DNA of 20,680 nt from Thermoplasmatota archaeon (GTDB lineage: Archaea; Thermoplasmatota; Penumbrarchaeia; Penumbrarchaeales; Penumbrarchaeaceae): NCBI GenBank assembly GCA_030600725.1, contig JAUVLN010000010.1, forward strand, positions 1 to 20,680, in the 5' to 3' direction. The notes beneath the pieces were generated by a model that was not told the origin of the DNA, ran no database searches, and saw only the letters and a list, made by a program, of their open reading frames with translations. The stretch's first letter is position 1, and each line of letters begins with the position of its first letter. The position numbers and the translations under genes are program-made. Of the stretch, positions 8,123 through 14,962 are shown in pieces.

Positions 8123-8172
8123 ATTCTCTATAATCATTGAATAATTGAAAACGAGAATGGGCCAGGCCGGAT
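8110..8172. repeat. Junction hairpin J1
   Basis: The arm 8110-8128 (ending CGCCCATTCTC) pairs with 8153-8172 (beginning GAGAATGGGC) around a 24-nt A/T-rich loop, with one interruption in the GC-rich part. Outer bases ATTCTC/GAGAAT are unique to this junction. Confidence 0.75.
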
Positions 8173-8308
8173 TTTCTCATTCAATTAATTTATCAATGTG
8201 CTATTCGAAAATCTGGCACCTAATGATGCTGAGATAATATAGTGCCAGACCTTGGGAAAAACTGCATTGATTAGCTTTGATTGTGTTTTTCCCGGTCCGG
8301 CCTGTCCC
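8159..8308. repeat. Palindromic structured element B (shorter type)
   Basis: A 150-nt unit with the same ends as the A copies (GGGCCAGGCCGGAT at 8159-8172, TCCGGCCTGTCCC at 8296-8308) but a different interior. It has two perfect stems: TCTGGCAC (8212-8219) with GTGCCAGA (8242-8249), and GGGAAAAAC (8254-8262) with GTTTTTCCC (8285-8293). Shared ends with unrelated interiors indicate that the ends are the conserved unit. Confidence 0.7.
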
Positions 8309-8357
8309 ATTTATTACAAATAAACAATCAGATAAACATAAATGGGCCAGGCCGGAT
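8296..8357. repeat. Junction hairpin J2
   Basis: The arm 8296-8314 (ending TCCCATTTAT) pairs with 8338-8357 (beginning ATAAATGGGC) around a 23-nt loop. The outer ATTTAT/ATAAAT half differs from J1 and J3 yet pairs fully. Confidence 0.75.
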
Positions 8358-8538
8358 AATCTGGTATTATTGAATGTTAAGCTTGGGTAATGTTTATCTC
8401 TTAAACATTCAACTGTCGCCAAATCGTGATAATAAATTATGATGACTGCGATTTGGCTAAGTCCTTGAGTAAATGACGGAGTCATTTGGGAGAGGTAAAC
8501 AAAATCGCAGATTTTGTGATATCGAATCCGGCCCGCCC
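8344..8538. repeat. Palindromic structured element, copy A2
   Basis: A 195-nt copy of A1. The first 71 nt (8344-8414) equal 7930-8000, 8456-8506 equals 8040-8090, and 8510-8539 equals 8094-8123. Only the H2 hairpin region (8415-8455) and the 3-nt loop of H4 differ. The H2 stem is GCCAAATCG (8418-8426) with CGATTTGGC (8449-8457). The H4 loop reads GCA instead of TGC. Confidence 0.8.
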
Positions 8539-8586
8539 ACTATAGAATCAATAAAGAAGAGATTTAGTGGGCCAGGCCGGATTCGA
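8522..8586. repeat. Junction hairpin J3, sharing an arm with the tRNA gene
   Basis: The arm 8522-8542 pairs with 8565-8586 around a 22-nt loop, a ~20-bp stem with one interruption. The right arm is the T-loop, T-stem and acceptor 3' strand of the tRNA(CAT) gene. In a tRNA-strand transcript the downstream arm could therefore base-pair with the 3' third of the tRNA. Confidence 0.75.
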
Positions 8587-8641
8587 ACCGACGACCACCC
8601 GGTTATGAGCCGGGTGCTCCACCAGGCTAAGCTACTGGCCC
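8568..8641 (-). tRNA. tRNA with CAT anticodon (elongator Met or Ile2)
   Basis: The 74-nt cloverleaf folds completely on the minus strand. The acceptor is GGGCCAG with CTGGCCC plus discriminator A. The D stem is GCTT/GAGC, the anticodon stem CCCGG/CCGGG with loop CTCATAA, and the T stem GTCGG/CCGGC with loop TTCGAAT. No 3' CCA is encoded, as is common in archaea. Anticodon CAT fits elongator methionine or, if the C is modified to agmatidine, isoleucine-2; the sequence alone does not separate them. The lack of A1-U72 and of three GC pairs at the base of the anticodon stem argues against the initiator. A TATA-like stretch at ~8693-8710 on the minus strand may drive it. The 3' end is the source of the R motif. 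Confidence 0.93.
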
Positions 8642-8722
8642 ATGGTGTTTTACAAGCCCCATCGAGGCCCCCGAATAGGGACAATAGAAGGGTGTTATTT
8701 TAATTATACGGTAGGTGTCCCT

Positions 8723-9184
8723 TCAGGAGATCCCGTCTATCAAGGCCTCCAATTCCACAACATATTTATCGAGGTTATCAAGAAGAACCTTTGTCATCTG
8801 TTCGTTGTAACACACCTTCTCCGGCTGTATTGCCATAACATAGATCTTTTCGGGAGCCTCCCCCATCTCCTCCGAAAGCTTCAGCACCTTCATTATGTCA
8901 AGCTCGTGAAGCGAGTACCCCCTGATCGGTTTGATGGACACGGCCTCATCCGGTGAAAATATTTGATGGTCCCCCGGCTTCCCCCCAAAGTCTCCCGCAT
9001 CGATTATCACTGCAATATCGAGGTCAGGTAGGACGTGCAGCAGGTCCATACCGCCGGTGGCAAGAGGTATGAACTCAATATCATCCCTGTCCCCATACCG
9101 ATCCTTCAACCTATCAAGTACAAGCAGCCCGATCCCGTCATCTGCCATGAGGGAGTTCCCGACTCCAATGACCCCGACCCTCAT
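8723..9184 (-). CDS. Hydrogenase maturation protease (HycI/HyaD/HybD family)
   Basis: The 153-aa protein is the usual family length. It carries the GVGNSLMADDGIG N-terminal signature (residues 7-19) with D16, then IDAGD (D62) and YSLHELD (H93). In HybD/HycI the equivalent three residues bind the nickel of the immature large subunit. The enzyme clips the C-terminal tail of a NiFe-hydrogenase large subunit after metal insertion, in the cytoplasm. No hydrogenase structural gene is within the window, so its target lies elsewhere. ATG 9184 is preferred over GTG 9190, because AGGTG overlaps the GTG and is well spaced for the ATG. The promoter lies in the dyad region at 9211-9253. Confidence 0.9.
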   Translation of the reverse strand: MRVGVIGVGNSLMADDGIGLLVLDRLKDRYGDRDDIEFIPLATGGMDLLHVLPDLDIAVIIDAGDFGGKPGDHQIFSPDEAVSIKPIRGYSLHELDIMKVLKLSEEMGEAPEKIYVMAIQPEKVCYNEQMTKVLLDNLDKYVVELEALIDGIS

Positions 9185-9210
9185 TTTCACACCTGTTCCT
9201 CGTGGTTATA

Positions 9211-9253
9211 GTTGTGAACATAATCTATTGAACCTATAATCTTTGTTCGCAAC
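9211..9253 (-). promoter_or_regulatory. Dyad flanking the TATA box of the maturation protease gene
   Basis: GTTGTGAACA (9211-9220) and TGTTCGCAAC (9244-9253) are inverted with one mismatch and a 23-nt spacer. On the minus strand a TATA-like AGATTATAGG lies between them, about 50 nt before the start. A regulator bound to both halves would straddle the promoter. Confidence 0.4.
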
Positions 9254-9261
9254 CTATGTGG

Positions 9262-9297
9262 CCAAGACATAACATAGTATCAATAGTTGAGTCTTGG
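9262..9297. promoter_or_regulatory. Imperfect palindrome in divergent intergenic region
   Basis: CCAAGACATAAC and GTTGAGTCTTGG are inverted (10 of 12 pairs) around a 12-nt loop. The site sits midway between the divergent protease and Lrp-like genes, so it could be an operator for either; no function is shown. Confidence 0.35.
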
Positions 9298-9410
9298 ACT
9301 GCAATGAGGACAAGTGAGATAAATTGCTCCCCGGATCGAGTATAGAACATCCCCATGTCATGACCACGAGTCCATCCCGATTTTAAGCATTCCCTGCGGA
9401 AATATCTAGA

Positions 9411-9440
9411 AATATCATAAGGCCATTAATCACATCCAAG
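9411..9440 (+). promoter_or_regulatory. TATA-like box of leaderless regulator transcript
   Basis: AATATCATA at 9411-9419 is centred about 26 nt before ATG 9441. No ribosome-binding sequence precedes that ATG. This spacing predicts a leaderless mRNA, a common archaeal arrangement. Confidence 0.4.
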
Positions 9441-10523
9441 ATGGATCACCTTGAGGACGACTTCAGCCTCCGCCTTCTCCGGAACCTGGTTTCCGGGGAC
9501 GGAACGGACGTAAACATCCACGCTCTGGCAAAGGACCTTGGCATACACCGGACCACCGCGAGGAACAAGGTGGAAAGCCTCTTCGAGGATCGAATACTGG
9601 ACCGCCCAAGATATCCGTTCCTCCATCTATTTCAGGAATATCCGCTTCTGGTACTCGCCTGGGCCGATCTTCCCAGGATCCAGCAGGCAACAACCTTCTT
9701 CGAGGAGGATCCCAATATCTTCGCAGCCTTCTCATGCATGGAGGGGTCCTACAACACGCTTCTGATAGAGTTCTTCAAGGACATGGAGTCCTACCACTCG
9801 TGGCGCGAGAGCATAGTGAAGGATCAGAAGCTTCCAGGCAGGGCGAACCGGGCGCCTGCGAATGTGTCCATCTTCAGCAACAAGCTGGAATTCAAGTACA
9901 ATCCCGCCTGTTTTTTAACCGACATGAGGAGGGAGTTCAAGGCCAAAGGAACTCTGGTCATAGGGAACCGGGAACTTGACGGAGTGGATTTCAGGATATT
10001 GGACCACCTGATGAAAGGGGAGTGCATACATTCGAACGAGACCTATCTCGCCAGGGAGCTGGGATCCAACAGGAAGAAGGTCAGCCGAAGGATATCCATG
10101 CTGATCAAGGAGAATATAATTGGCCCCCCCGTATGTTATTTCCCGGACCTTCTCGCCCCGCCAAAATATAATCTGATCATCTCCATGATCGAGCTGAGAT
10201 CCGATAGAAAGAGGATCAAGCGGGCACTGATGTCCGATGATCACGTGCCAAGGGCGCTGGAGAGCAGTGTGGGCAGGTACAACCTTCTTGTTTTCTCTGC
10301 ATTTTCGGCAATTGATGAGTTCTTCGAATGGGGGGAGAACCTGATATCCGAATTTCCCGATTGCGTGGGGGCGATCTCCAATACGGTGCTCTCCTCCCGA
10401 AAGATCCACATGATAAACCCCCAGAAGGTATCACTTGGCCTTATAGAGAGGAGGCTCTGGGAGATGAGAAAACAGAGGGCATTGGGAAAAGAGAGGAAAG
10501 AAAAGATCAGGAAATATACATAA
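9441..10523 (+). CDS. Double Lrp/AsnC-like transcriptional regulator
   Basis: The 360-aa protein appears to be two Lrp-like halves in tandem. The first HTH is at ~25-58 (IHALAKDLGIHRTTARNKVE) and is followed by an alpha/beta segment resembling a degenerate ligand-binding domain (~65-150). The second HTH is at ~178-222 (LARELGSNRKKVSRRISMLI), again followed by an alpha/beta domain (~232-345). The tail is strongly basic (EKIRKYT end). Single Lrp proteins are ~150 aa, so this is a fusion or internal duplication, as seen in some archaea. It lies 117 bp upstream of glutamate dehydrogenase in the same direction, which suggests control of amino-acid metabolism; that is inference from context. Confidence 0.7.
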   Translation: MDHLEDDFSLRLLRNLVSGDGTDVNIHALAKDLGIHRTTARNKVESLFEDRILDRPRYPFLHLFQEYPLLVLAWADLPRIQQATTFFEEDPNIFAAFSCMEGSYNTLLIEFFKDMESYHSWRESIVKDQKLPGRANRAPANVSIFSNKLEFKYNPACFLTDMRREFKAKGTLVIGNRELDGVDFRILDHLMKGECIHSNETYLARELGSNRKKVSRRISMLIKENIIGPPVCYFPDLLAPPKYNLIISMIELRSDRKRIKRALMSDDHVPRALESSVGRYNLLVFSAFSAIDEFFEWGENLISEFPDCVGAISNTVLSSRKIHMINPQKVSLGLIERRLWEMRKQRALGKERKEKIRKYT

Positions 10524-10587
10524 TGTCATATTATGCTAATAATTTTAAACCATATTGAATATATTTATGGAATTTAATGCACTATGG

Positions 10588-10632
10588 GTTTATATATGTG
10601 GGCCATTTATGCCTGATTTAGCCTCCTGGAGG
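10588..10632 (+). promoter_or_regulatory. Promoter and ribosome site of the gdhA operon
   Basis: TTTATATAT at 10589-10597 is a strong TATA box. It predicts transcription from about 10620, just before GGAGG at 10628-10632, which is 8 nt upstream of ATG 10641. The surrounding 10524-10600 stretch is very A/T rich and separates the operon from the regulator gene. Confidence 0.6.
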
Positions 10633-10640
10633 AAACAAAG

Positions 10641-11927
10641 ATGGCAGAAAAGGGCTTCAATGCATTCAAGATGGCGCAGGAACAATTTGACAGGATCGCG
10701 GAGAAATTGGAACTGGACGGTGGAACCAGGGATCTGTTGAGGACACCGCTCCGGGAATACCACTTCAGTATTCCCGTCAGGATGGACGACGGTTCGATAA
10801 AGGTATTCAAGGGTTTCAGGATACAGCACAATGATGCAAGAGGACCCTGCAAGGGTGGGATCAGATTCCATCCGCAGGAGACCGCTGACACGGTCAGGGC
10901 TCTCTCGATGTGGATGACCTGGAAGTGCTCGGTGGTCAATATCCCTCTTGGTGGGGGAAAGGGAGGCGTCATTTGTGACCCACACAACCTCTCGCAGAGG
11001 GAGCAGGAGGCGGTCTGCAGGGGATGGGTACGGCAGATATCCAAGAACGTCGGACCCAATGAGGACGTTCCCGCACCGGATGTGATGACAAACGGCCAGC
11101 ACATGCTCTGGATGCTGGATGAGTACGAGACGATATCCGGGGGAAGGTACCCCGGGTTCATAACCGGAAAACCGGTGGGTCATGGAGGGTCGCTGGGGCG
11201 CACCGAGGCAACCGGATACGGTGTAATATTCTCATTGAGGGAGGCATGCAAGGGGGCGGACCTGGAATTATCCAACACGACCGCCTCGGTCCAGGGGTTC
11301 GGCAACGTGGGCCAGTACGCTATTGAGCTCTACACCAAATATGGCGGCAAGGTCGTATGCGTATCCTGCTGGGATCAGGGGGACTCCAAGGCCCACTCCT
11401 TCTTCAAGGAGGATGGTGTGGACCTGAAGGAGCTCAGGAGTATTACCGATCGCTTCGGATCGATAAACAAGGTCAAGGCGGGTGAGCTCGGATACGATGT
11501 CCTGTCGGGGGATGCGTGGTTGAAGCAGGATGTGGACATCCTCATCCCCGCCGCCCTCGAGAACGCCATCACGGGGGATAACGTTGCCAATATCAACGAA
11601 GGGGTGAAGATAATAGTCGAGGGGGCCAACGGTCCAACGACACCCGAAGCCGATGAGATACTCTTCAACAGGGGCATCGTAGTGATCCCCGATTTCCTTG
11701 CAAATGCGGGAGGGGTGGCCTGCAGCTATTTCGAACAGGTCCAGTCGAACACCAATTACTACTGGCCCAAGGACGAGGTGATCGGCAAGCTTGACGATAA
11801 GATGACGGAGGCGTTCTACTCGGTAATGGACATATCAAAGAGGAGGAACATCTCCATGCGGGATGCCGCGTATATGATCGCAATCTCCCGTGTTGCAGAG
11901 GCATGCCGCCTTCGCGGGTGGGTTTGA
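10641..11927 (+). CDS. gdhA: Glutamate dehydrogenase (Glu/Leu/Phe/Val family)
   Basis: The 428-aa length is typical of archaeal hexameric GDH. The enzyme interconverts glutamate and 2-oxoglutarate plus ammonia with NAD(P). Substrate-binding motifs include GPCKGGIRFHP (68-78), K95 in TWKCS, PLGGGKGGV with K107, and PAPD with D147. The coenzyme-binding Rossmann loop is QGFGNVGQ (218-225). The segment after the second Rossmann strand reads VSCWDQGD, unlike the common VSDSxG, so coenzyme preference is not safely predicted. PAALENAI and EGANGPTTPEAD are standard C-domain blocks. The stop codon overlaps the next gene's ATG (TGATG), so the downstream PEP-synthase-like proteins are translationally coupled to it. 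Confidence 0.95.
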   Translation: MAEKGFNAFKMAQEQFDRIAEKLELDGGTRDLLRTPLREYHFSIPVRMDDGSIKVFKGFRIQHNDARGPCKGGIRFHPQETADTVRALSMWMTWKCSVVNIPLGGGKGGVICDPHNLSQREQEAVCRGWVRQISKNVGPNEDVPAPDVMTNGQHMLWMLDEYETISGGRYPGFITGKPVGHGGSLGRTEATGYGVIFSLREACKGADLELSNTTASVQGFGNVGQYAIELYTKYGGKVVCVSCWDQGDSKAHSFFKEDGVDLKELRSITDRFGSINKVKAGELGYDVLSGDAWLKQDVDILIPAALENAITGDNVANINEGVKIIVEGANGPTTPEADEILFNRGIVVIPDFLANAGGVACSYFEQVQSNTNYYWPKDEVIGKLDDKMTEAFYSVMDISKRRNISMRDAAYMIAISRVAEACRLRGWV

Positions 11928-14900
11928 TGAAAGATAAGAGGATCGAGACGAATACGCATAGAGATGAGATAGAGGCCGTTATCGAGGAGATAACGGAACG
12001 AAACGGGACAGCAACCAGAAAGAGGTCGCCACACCGCCGAGCCATACGACCGGTCGGCATCAGGAATATACTCATTCATTCCACCGAGTACGATTATTTC
12101 GTCCTTGAGGAGGAGGGGAGGCTGAGCTCGCTGCTGGGCAGGACATACGGACAGCTTGAGAAGGGCTACATCCCCAGGATAACAAGGGTTGAGGACCTCG
12201 GCTCCATAATGTCATCGATCGATGATGACGATGTGGACCTCCTGGTTATCTTCAACATGCCGGACCCGGACAAGGTTCTGGACCTCGCAAAAAGTGTGAA
12301 ACATAACCGGCCTGACCTTCCGGTCATCTATGTGGGCAGGGACAATCCGGAACTGGAAAGAGCAACCGAACAAAACAGCGAAAGATCTCTGGATTGGATA
12401 TTCACATGGTCGGGTGACGGGGAGGTCTTCCTGCACATCACACAGTTCCTGGAGGAGTGGATGAACCGTGATGGGTCCCTGTATGACCACGAGCCCAGGA
12501 AGATACTGATAATGGATGGTTCCCCACGGTTCTATACGCATCTCCTCTCCCAGGCGTTCGAGGCCATCCGGGAACATATGGAGTGCATAACCCGGGAGGA
12601 CCTGTCATCTCAACAGAGGTTGAACCGTATAAGGCATCGGCCCCGGGTCATGATCGCACGGACACCGGAGGAGGCATCCGCCTGCCATGAAATGTACAGG
12701 GATGTACTTATCTGCGGCCTGATCGATATTCGGAGATCCCCGGAGAACGCGAATGGGTGCTTCCCCCCACCATGGAATGTCAAGGAGAACACCATTCCGA
12801 TAATGGCTCTTTCATCTTCATCCGATGATGAAGGCCTTGCAGGGGAGATGGGGGCCATGTTCGTCCGAGAAGGGTCCCCGAATTACAACCGCCGCATCCG
12901 GGGATTTCTGGAGGAGATGATGGGGCCGGTAGAGCTGGTGTTCCGTGACAGCGAAGGAGATGAGCTCCAGAGGGCATCCGATATGAGAACTCTCGAGAGT
13001 TCCCTGTGGGCCCTTCCCGGGGAAATACTTTCAACCTACTCCCGTAATGGGGATATCGGGAGGTGGCTTGTATCGAGAAGCGAGTTCCAGCTGGAAGACG
13101 CTTTCAGTGAGATCATTGCATCCGGATCTGACCCGGAGGGTCTGAGGAAGGGTTTGATAGATGCGGTGGAACGATACAAAATCAGCCTTCAAAAGGGCAC
13201 CATTACCAGATATTCTCGAAAAACCTACGGCCCTCACGTCAAGTTCAGCAGGATAGGAAAAGGGGCGATGGGGGGAAAGGCCAAGGGGCTTGCCTTCATG
13301 GACAAGATCCTTTCCACCTATTTCTACCCGGAGATACTGCCTGATATGGACATCTCCATGCCCCGGACCATTGTTCTATGTTCCGACATATTCGATGCCT
13401 TCATCGAGGAGAACAGTTTGAGGGATGAGGATCTCTATACGATGTCAGATGAACGGATTGCGGTCAGGTTCATGGAATCCGATCTCCCCGCCATCCTCCT
13501 TGGGGACGTCAGGGCATTCGTCAGGGAGACCAAGGTTCCCATAGTGGTCAGGTCCTCGAGCCTGCTGGAGGACGCGCTTCTCCATCCTTTTGCGGGGGTT
13601 TACTCATCGCTCCTCCTTTCGAATGTCTCCTGGGGGACGGACATGAGGTTCAAGGAGCTGTGCAATGCGATAAAATACGTCTTTGCATCGGTTTTTTTCC
13701 AGAAGGCGAGAACCTATCTGGAGACCACGCCCAGCACATCCGAGGATGAGAAGATGGCGGTCATTATCCAGGAGTTGGTCGGCCGTAAACACGGGGACCT
13801 ATTCTATCCAACCGTTTCAGGTGTGGCAAAGTCCTATGATTATTACCCCTCGGGCTCATGCAGGGCCAAAGACGGTGTGGCAAATGTCGCCCTGGGCCTT
13901 GGGAAGGCCGTGGTGGAGGGGGACACATCTTTCCGATTCTGTCCGATACACCCCGATAGGCCGAAATACGGGACCATCAAGGAGCTGCTCCGGCAGTCCC
14001 AGACCAGGTTCTTCGCCGTTGATCTCAACACCTACGTGAACATCGTCCAGAGGGATGAGGACAGCGGGCTAACCAGGCTTGGTCTGGAGATCGCCGAAGG
14101 AGACGGGTCCCTGGAACATATCGCATCCACCTATTCCCCGAGGAATGATCGGCTCTCACCGGGCGTGGGGGATGAGGGGCCAAGGGTCATAGATTTCGCG
14201 CCTATACTGAAAACCGGCACGCTGCCCCTGGCCAGGGCCGTACAGATGCTTCTTCGGGTGGGGGAGATAGCCCTTGGTAAACCGGTGGAGATCGAGTTTG
14301 CGATGAATATCGATCCGGAGGGTGAGCCCACCGCAGAGCTCTACCTGCTACAGGTCAGGGGTATGATCTCAATGAACAACGAGATCGAGGTCGATGTGGG
14401 GGCCTACGAGGATAAGGAGATGCTGTGTAGGACCGATAATGTCCTTGGAAACATGATCGTTGATGATATATGTCATATCGTATATGTTAAACCAGAGGCG
14501 TTCGATATGTCGAAGAGCATCCGTGTCGCGGACCAGATACGAAAGATGAACCGATCGCTGATGGAACAGGGTAGACCTTACGTGCTGATCGGACCCGGGA
14601 GGTGGGGGTCCACCGACCAGTGGCTGGGGATACCCGTCGCCTGGAGCGATATTGCGGGGGCCAGGATAATAATAGAGACCCCCGTTGAGGAGAGGATCAT
14701 AGATCCATCCCAGGGCTCCCACTTCTTTCACAACATGATATCCGCCAACACAGGCTACATGACCATCGGAAACGACGATACGAGCGATATGGACTGGGAG
14801 TGGCTGGATGCCCAACCTGCTGCGGGGGAATCCCAGAACCTGAAACACATACGGCTCTCGAGACCACTGGAGGTTCGCCTCGATGGAAAGAGGGGGAGGG

Positions 14901-14962
14901 GCGTGATCCTCAAGAGGAACAAACCCGGAAGGGAAGAAGATACATTTGAGGGAGAAGGATGA
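11927..14962 (+). CDS. Receiver-like / PPDK N-terminal ATP-binding domain protein
   Basis: The 1011-aa protein starts at the ATG that overlaps the gdhA stop codon. Two receiver-like alpha/beta domains are suggested at ~45-165 (ILIHSTEYDYFVLEEEGRL) and ~190-330 (ILIMDGSPRFY, later DVLICGLIDIRR); neither shows a clear full phospho-acceptor set. From ~435 follows a PEP-synthase/PPDK N-terminal ATP-grasp domain: MGGKAKGLAFMDKI (~447), VVRSSSLLEDALLHPFAGVY (~540) and VEIEFAMN with LYLLQVRG (~785-815). The phosphohistidine swivel domain and the PEP/pyruvate barrel are absent, so it is not a normal PEP synthase. A distinctive C-terminal block, GPGRWGSTDQWLGIPVAWSDI (~888, split by one more residue class) followed by GSHFFHNM, recurs in the next protein. 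A kinase or phosphotransfer role is possible; substrate unknown. Confidence 0.75.
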   Translation: MKDKRIETNTHRDEIEAVIEEITERNGTATRKRSPHRRAIRPVGIRNILIHSTEYDYFVLEEEGRLSSLLGRTYGQLEKGYIPRITRVEDLGSIMSSIDDDDVDLLVIFNMPDPDKVLDLAKSVKHNRPDLPVIYVGRDNPELERATEQNSERSLDWIFTWSGDGEVFLHITQFLEEWMNRDGSLYDHEPRKILIMDGSPRFYTHLLSQAFEAIREHMECITREDLSSQQRLNRIRHRPRVMIARTPEEASACHEMYRDVLICGLIDIRRSPENANGCFPPPWNVKENTIPIMALSSSSDDEGLAGEMGAMFVREGSPNYNRRIRGFLEEMMGPVELVFRDSEGDELQRASDMRTLESSLWALPGEILSTYSRNGDIGRWLVSRSEFQLEDAFSEIIASGSDPEGLRKGLIDAVERYKISLQKGTITRYSRKTYGPHVKFSRIGKGAMGGKAKGLAFMDKILSTYFYPEILPDMDISMPRTIVLCSDIFDAFIEENSLRDEDLYTMSDERIAVRFMESDLPAILLGDVRAFVRETKVPIVVRSSSLLEDALLHPFAGVYSSLLLSNVSWGTDMRFKELCNAIKYVFASVFFQKARTYLETTPSTSEDEKMAVIIQELVGRKHGDLFYPTVSGVAKSYDYYPSGSCRAKDGVANVALGLGKAVVEGDTSFRFCPIHPDRPKYGTIKELLRQSQTRFFAVDLNTYVNIVQRDEDSGLTRLGLEIAEGDGSLEHIASTYSPRNDRLSPGVGDEGPRVIDFAPILKTGTLPLARAVQMLLRVGEIALGKPVEIEFAMNIDPEGEPTAELYLLQVRGMISMNNEIEVDVGAYEDKEMLCRTDNVLGNMIVDDICHIVYVKPEAFDMSKSIRVADQIRKMNRSLMEQGRPYVLIGPGRWGSTDQWLGIPVAWSDIAGARIIIETPVEERIIDPSQGSHFFHNMISANTGYMTIGNDDTSDMDWEWLDAQPAAGESQNLKHIRLSRPLEVRLDGKRGRGVILKRNKPGREEDTFEGEG

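Noticed and set aside
7930..8538. Retron msr-msd or DGR template
   Set aside because: No reverse transcriptase gene exists in the window, and the variable hairpin is not adenine-biased between copies.
7930..8586. Integron attC cassette array or CRISPR array
   Set aside because: No GTTRRRY/RYYYAAC core sites and no integron integrase are seen. There are only two or three units, with large structured interiors instead of short repeats and unique spacers, and no cas genes.
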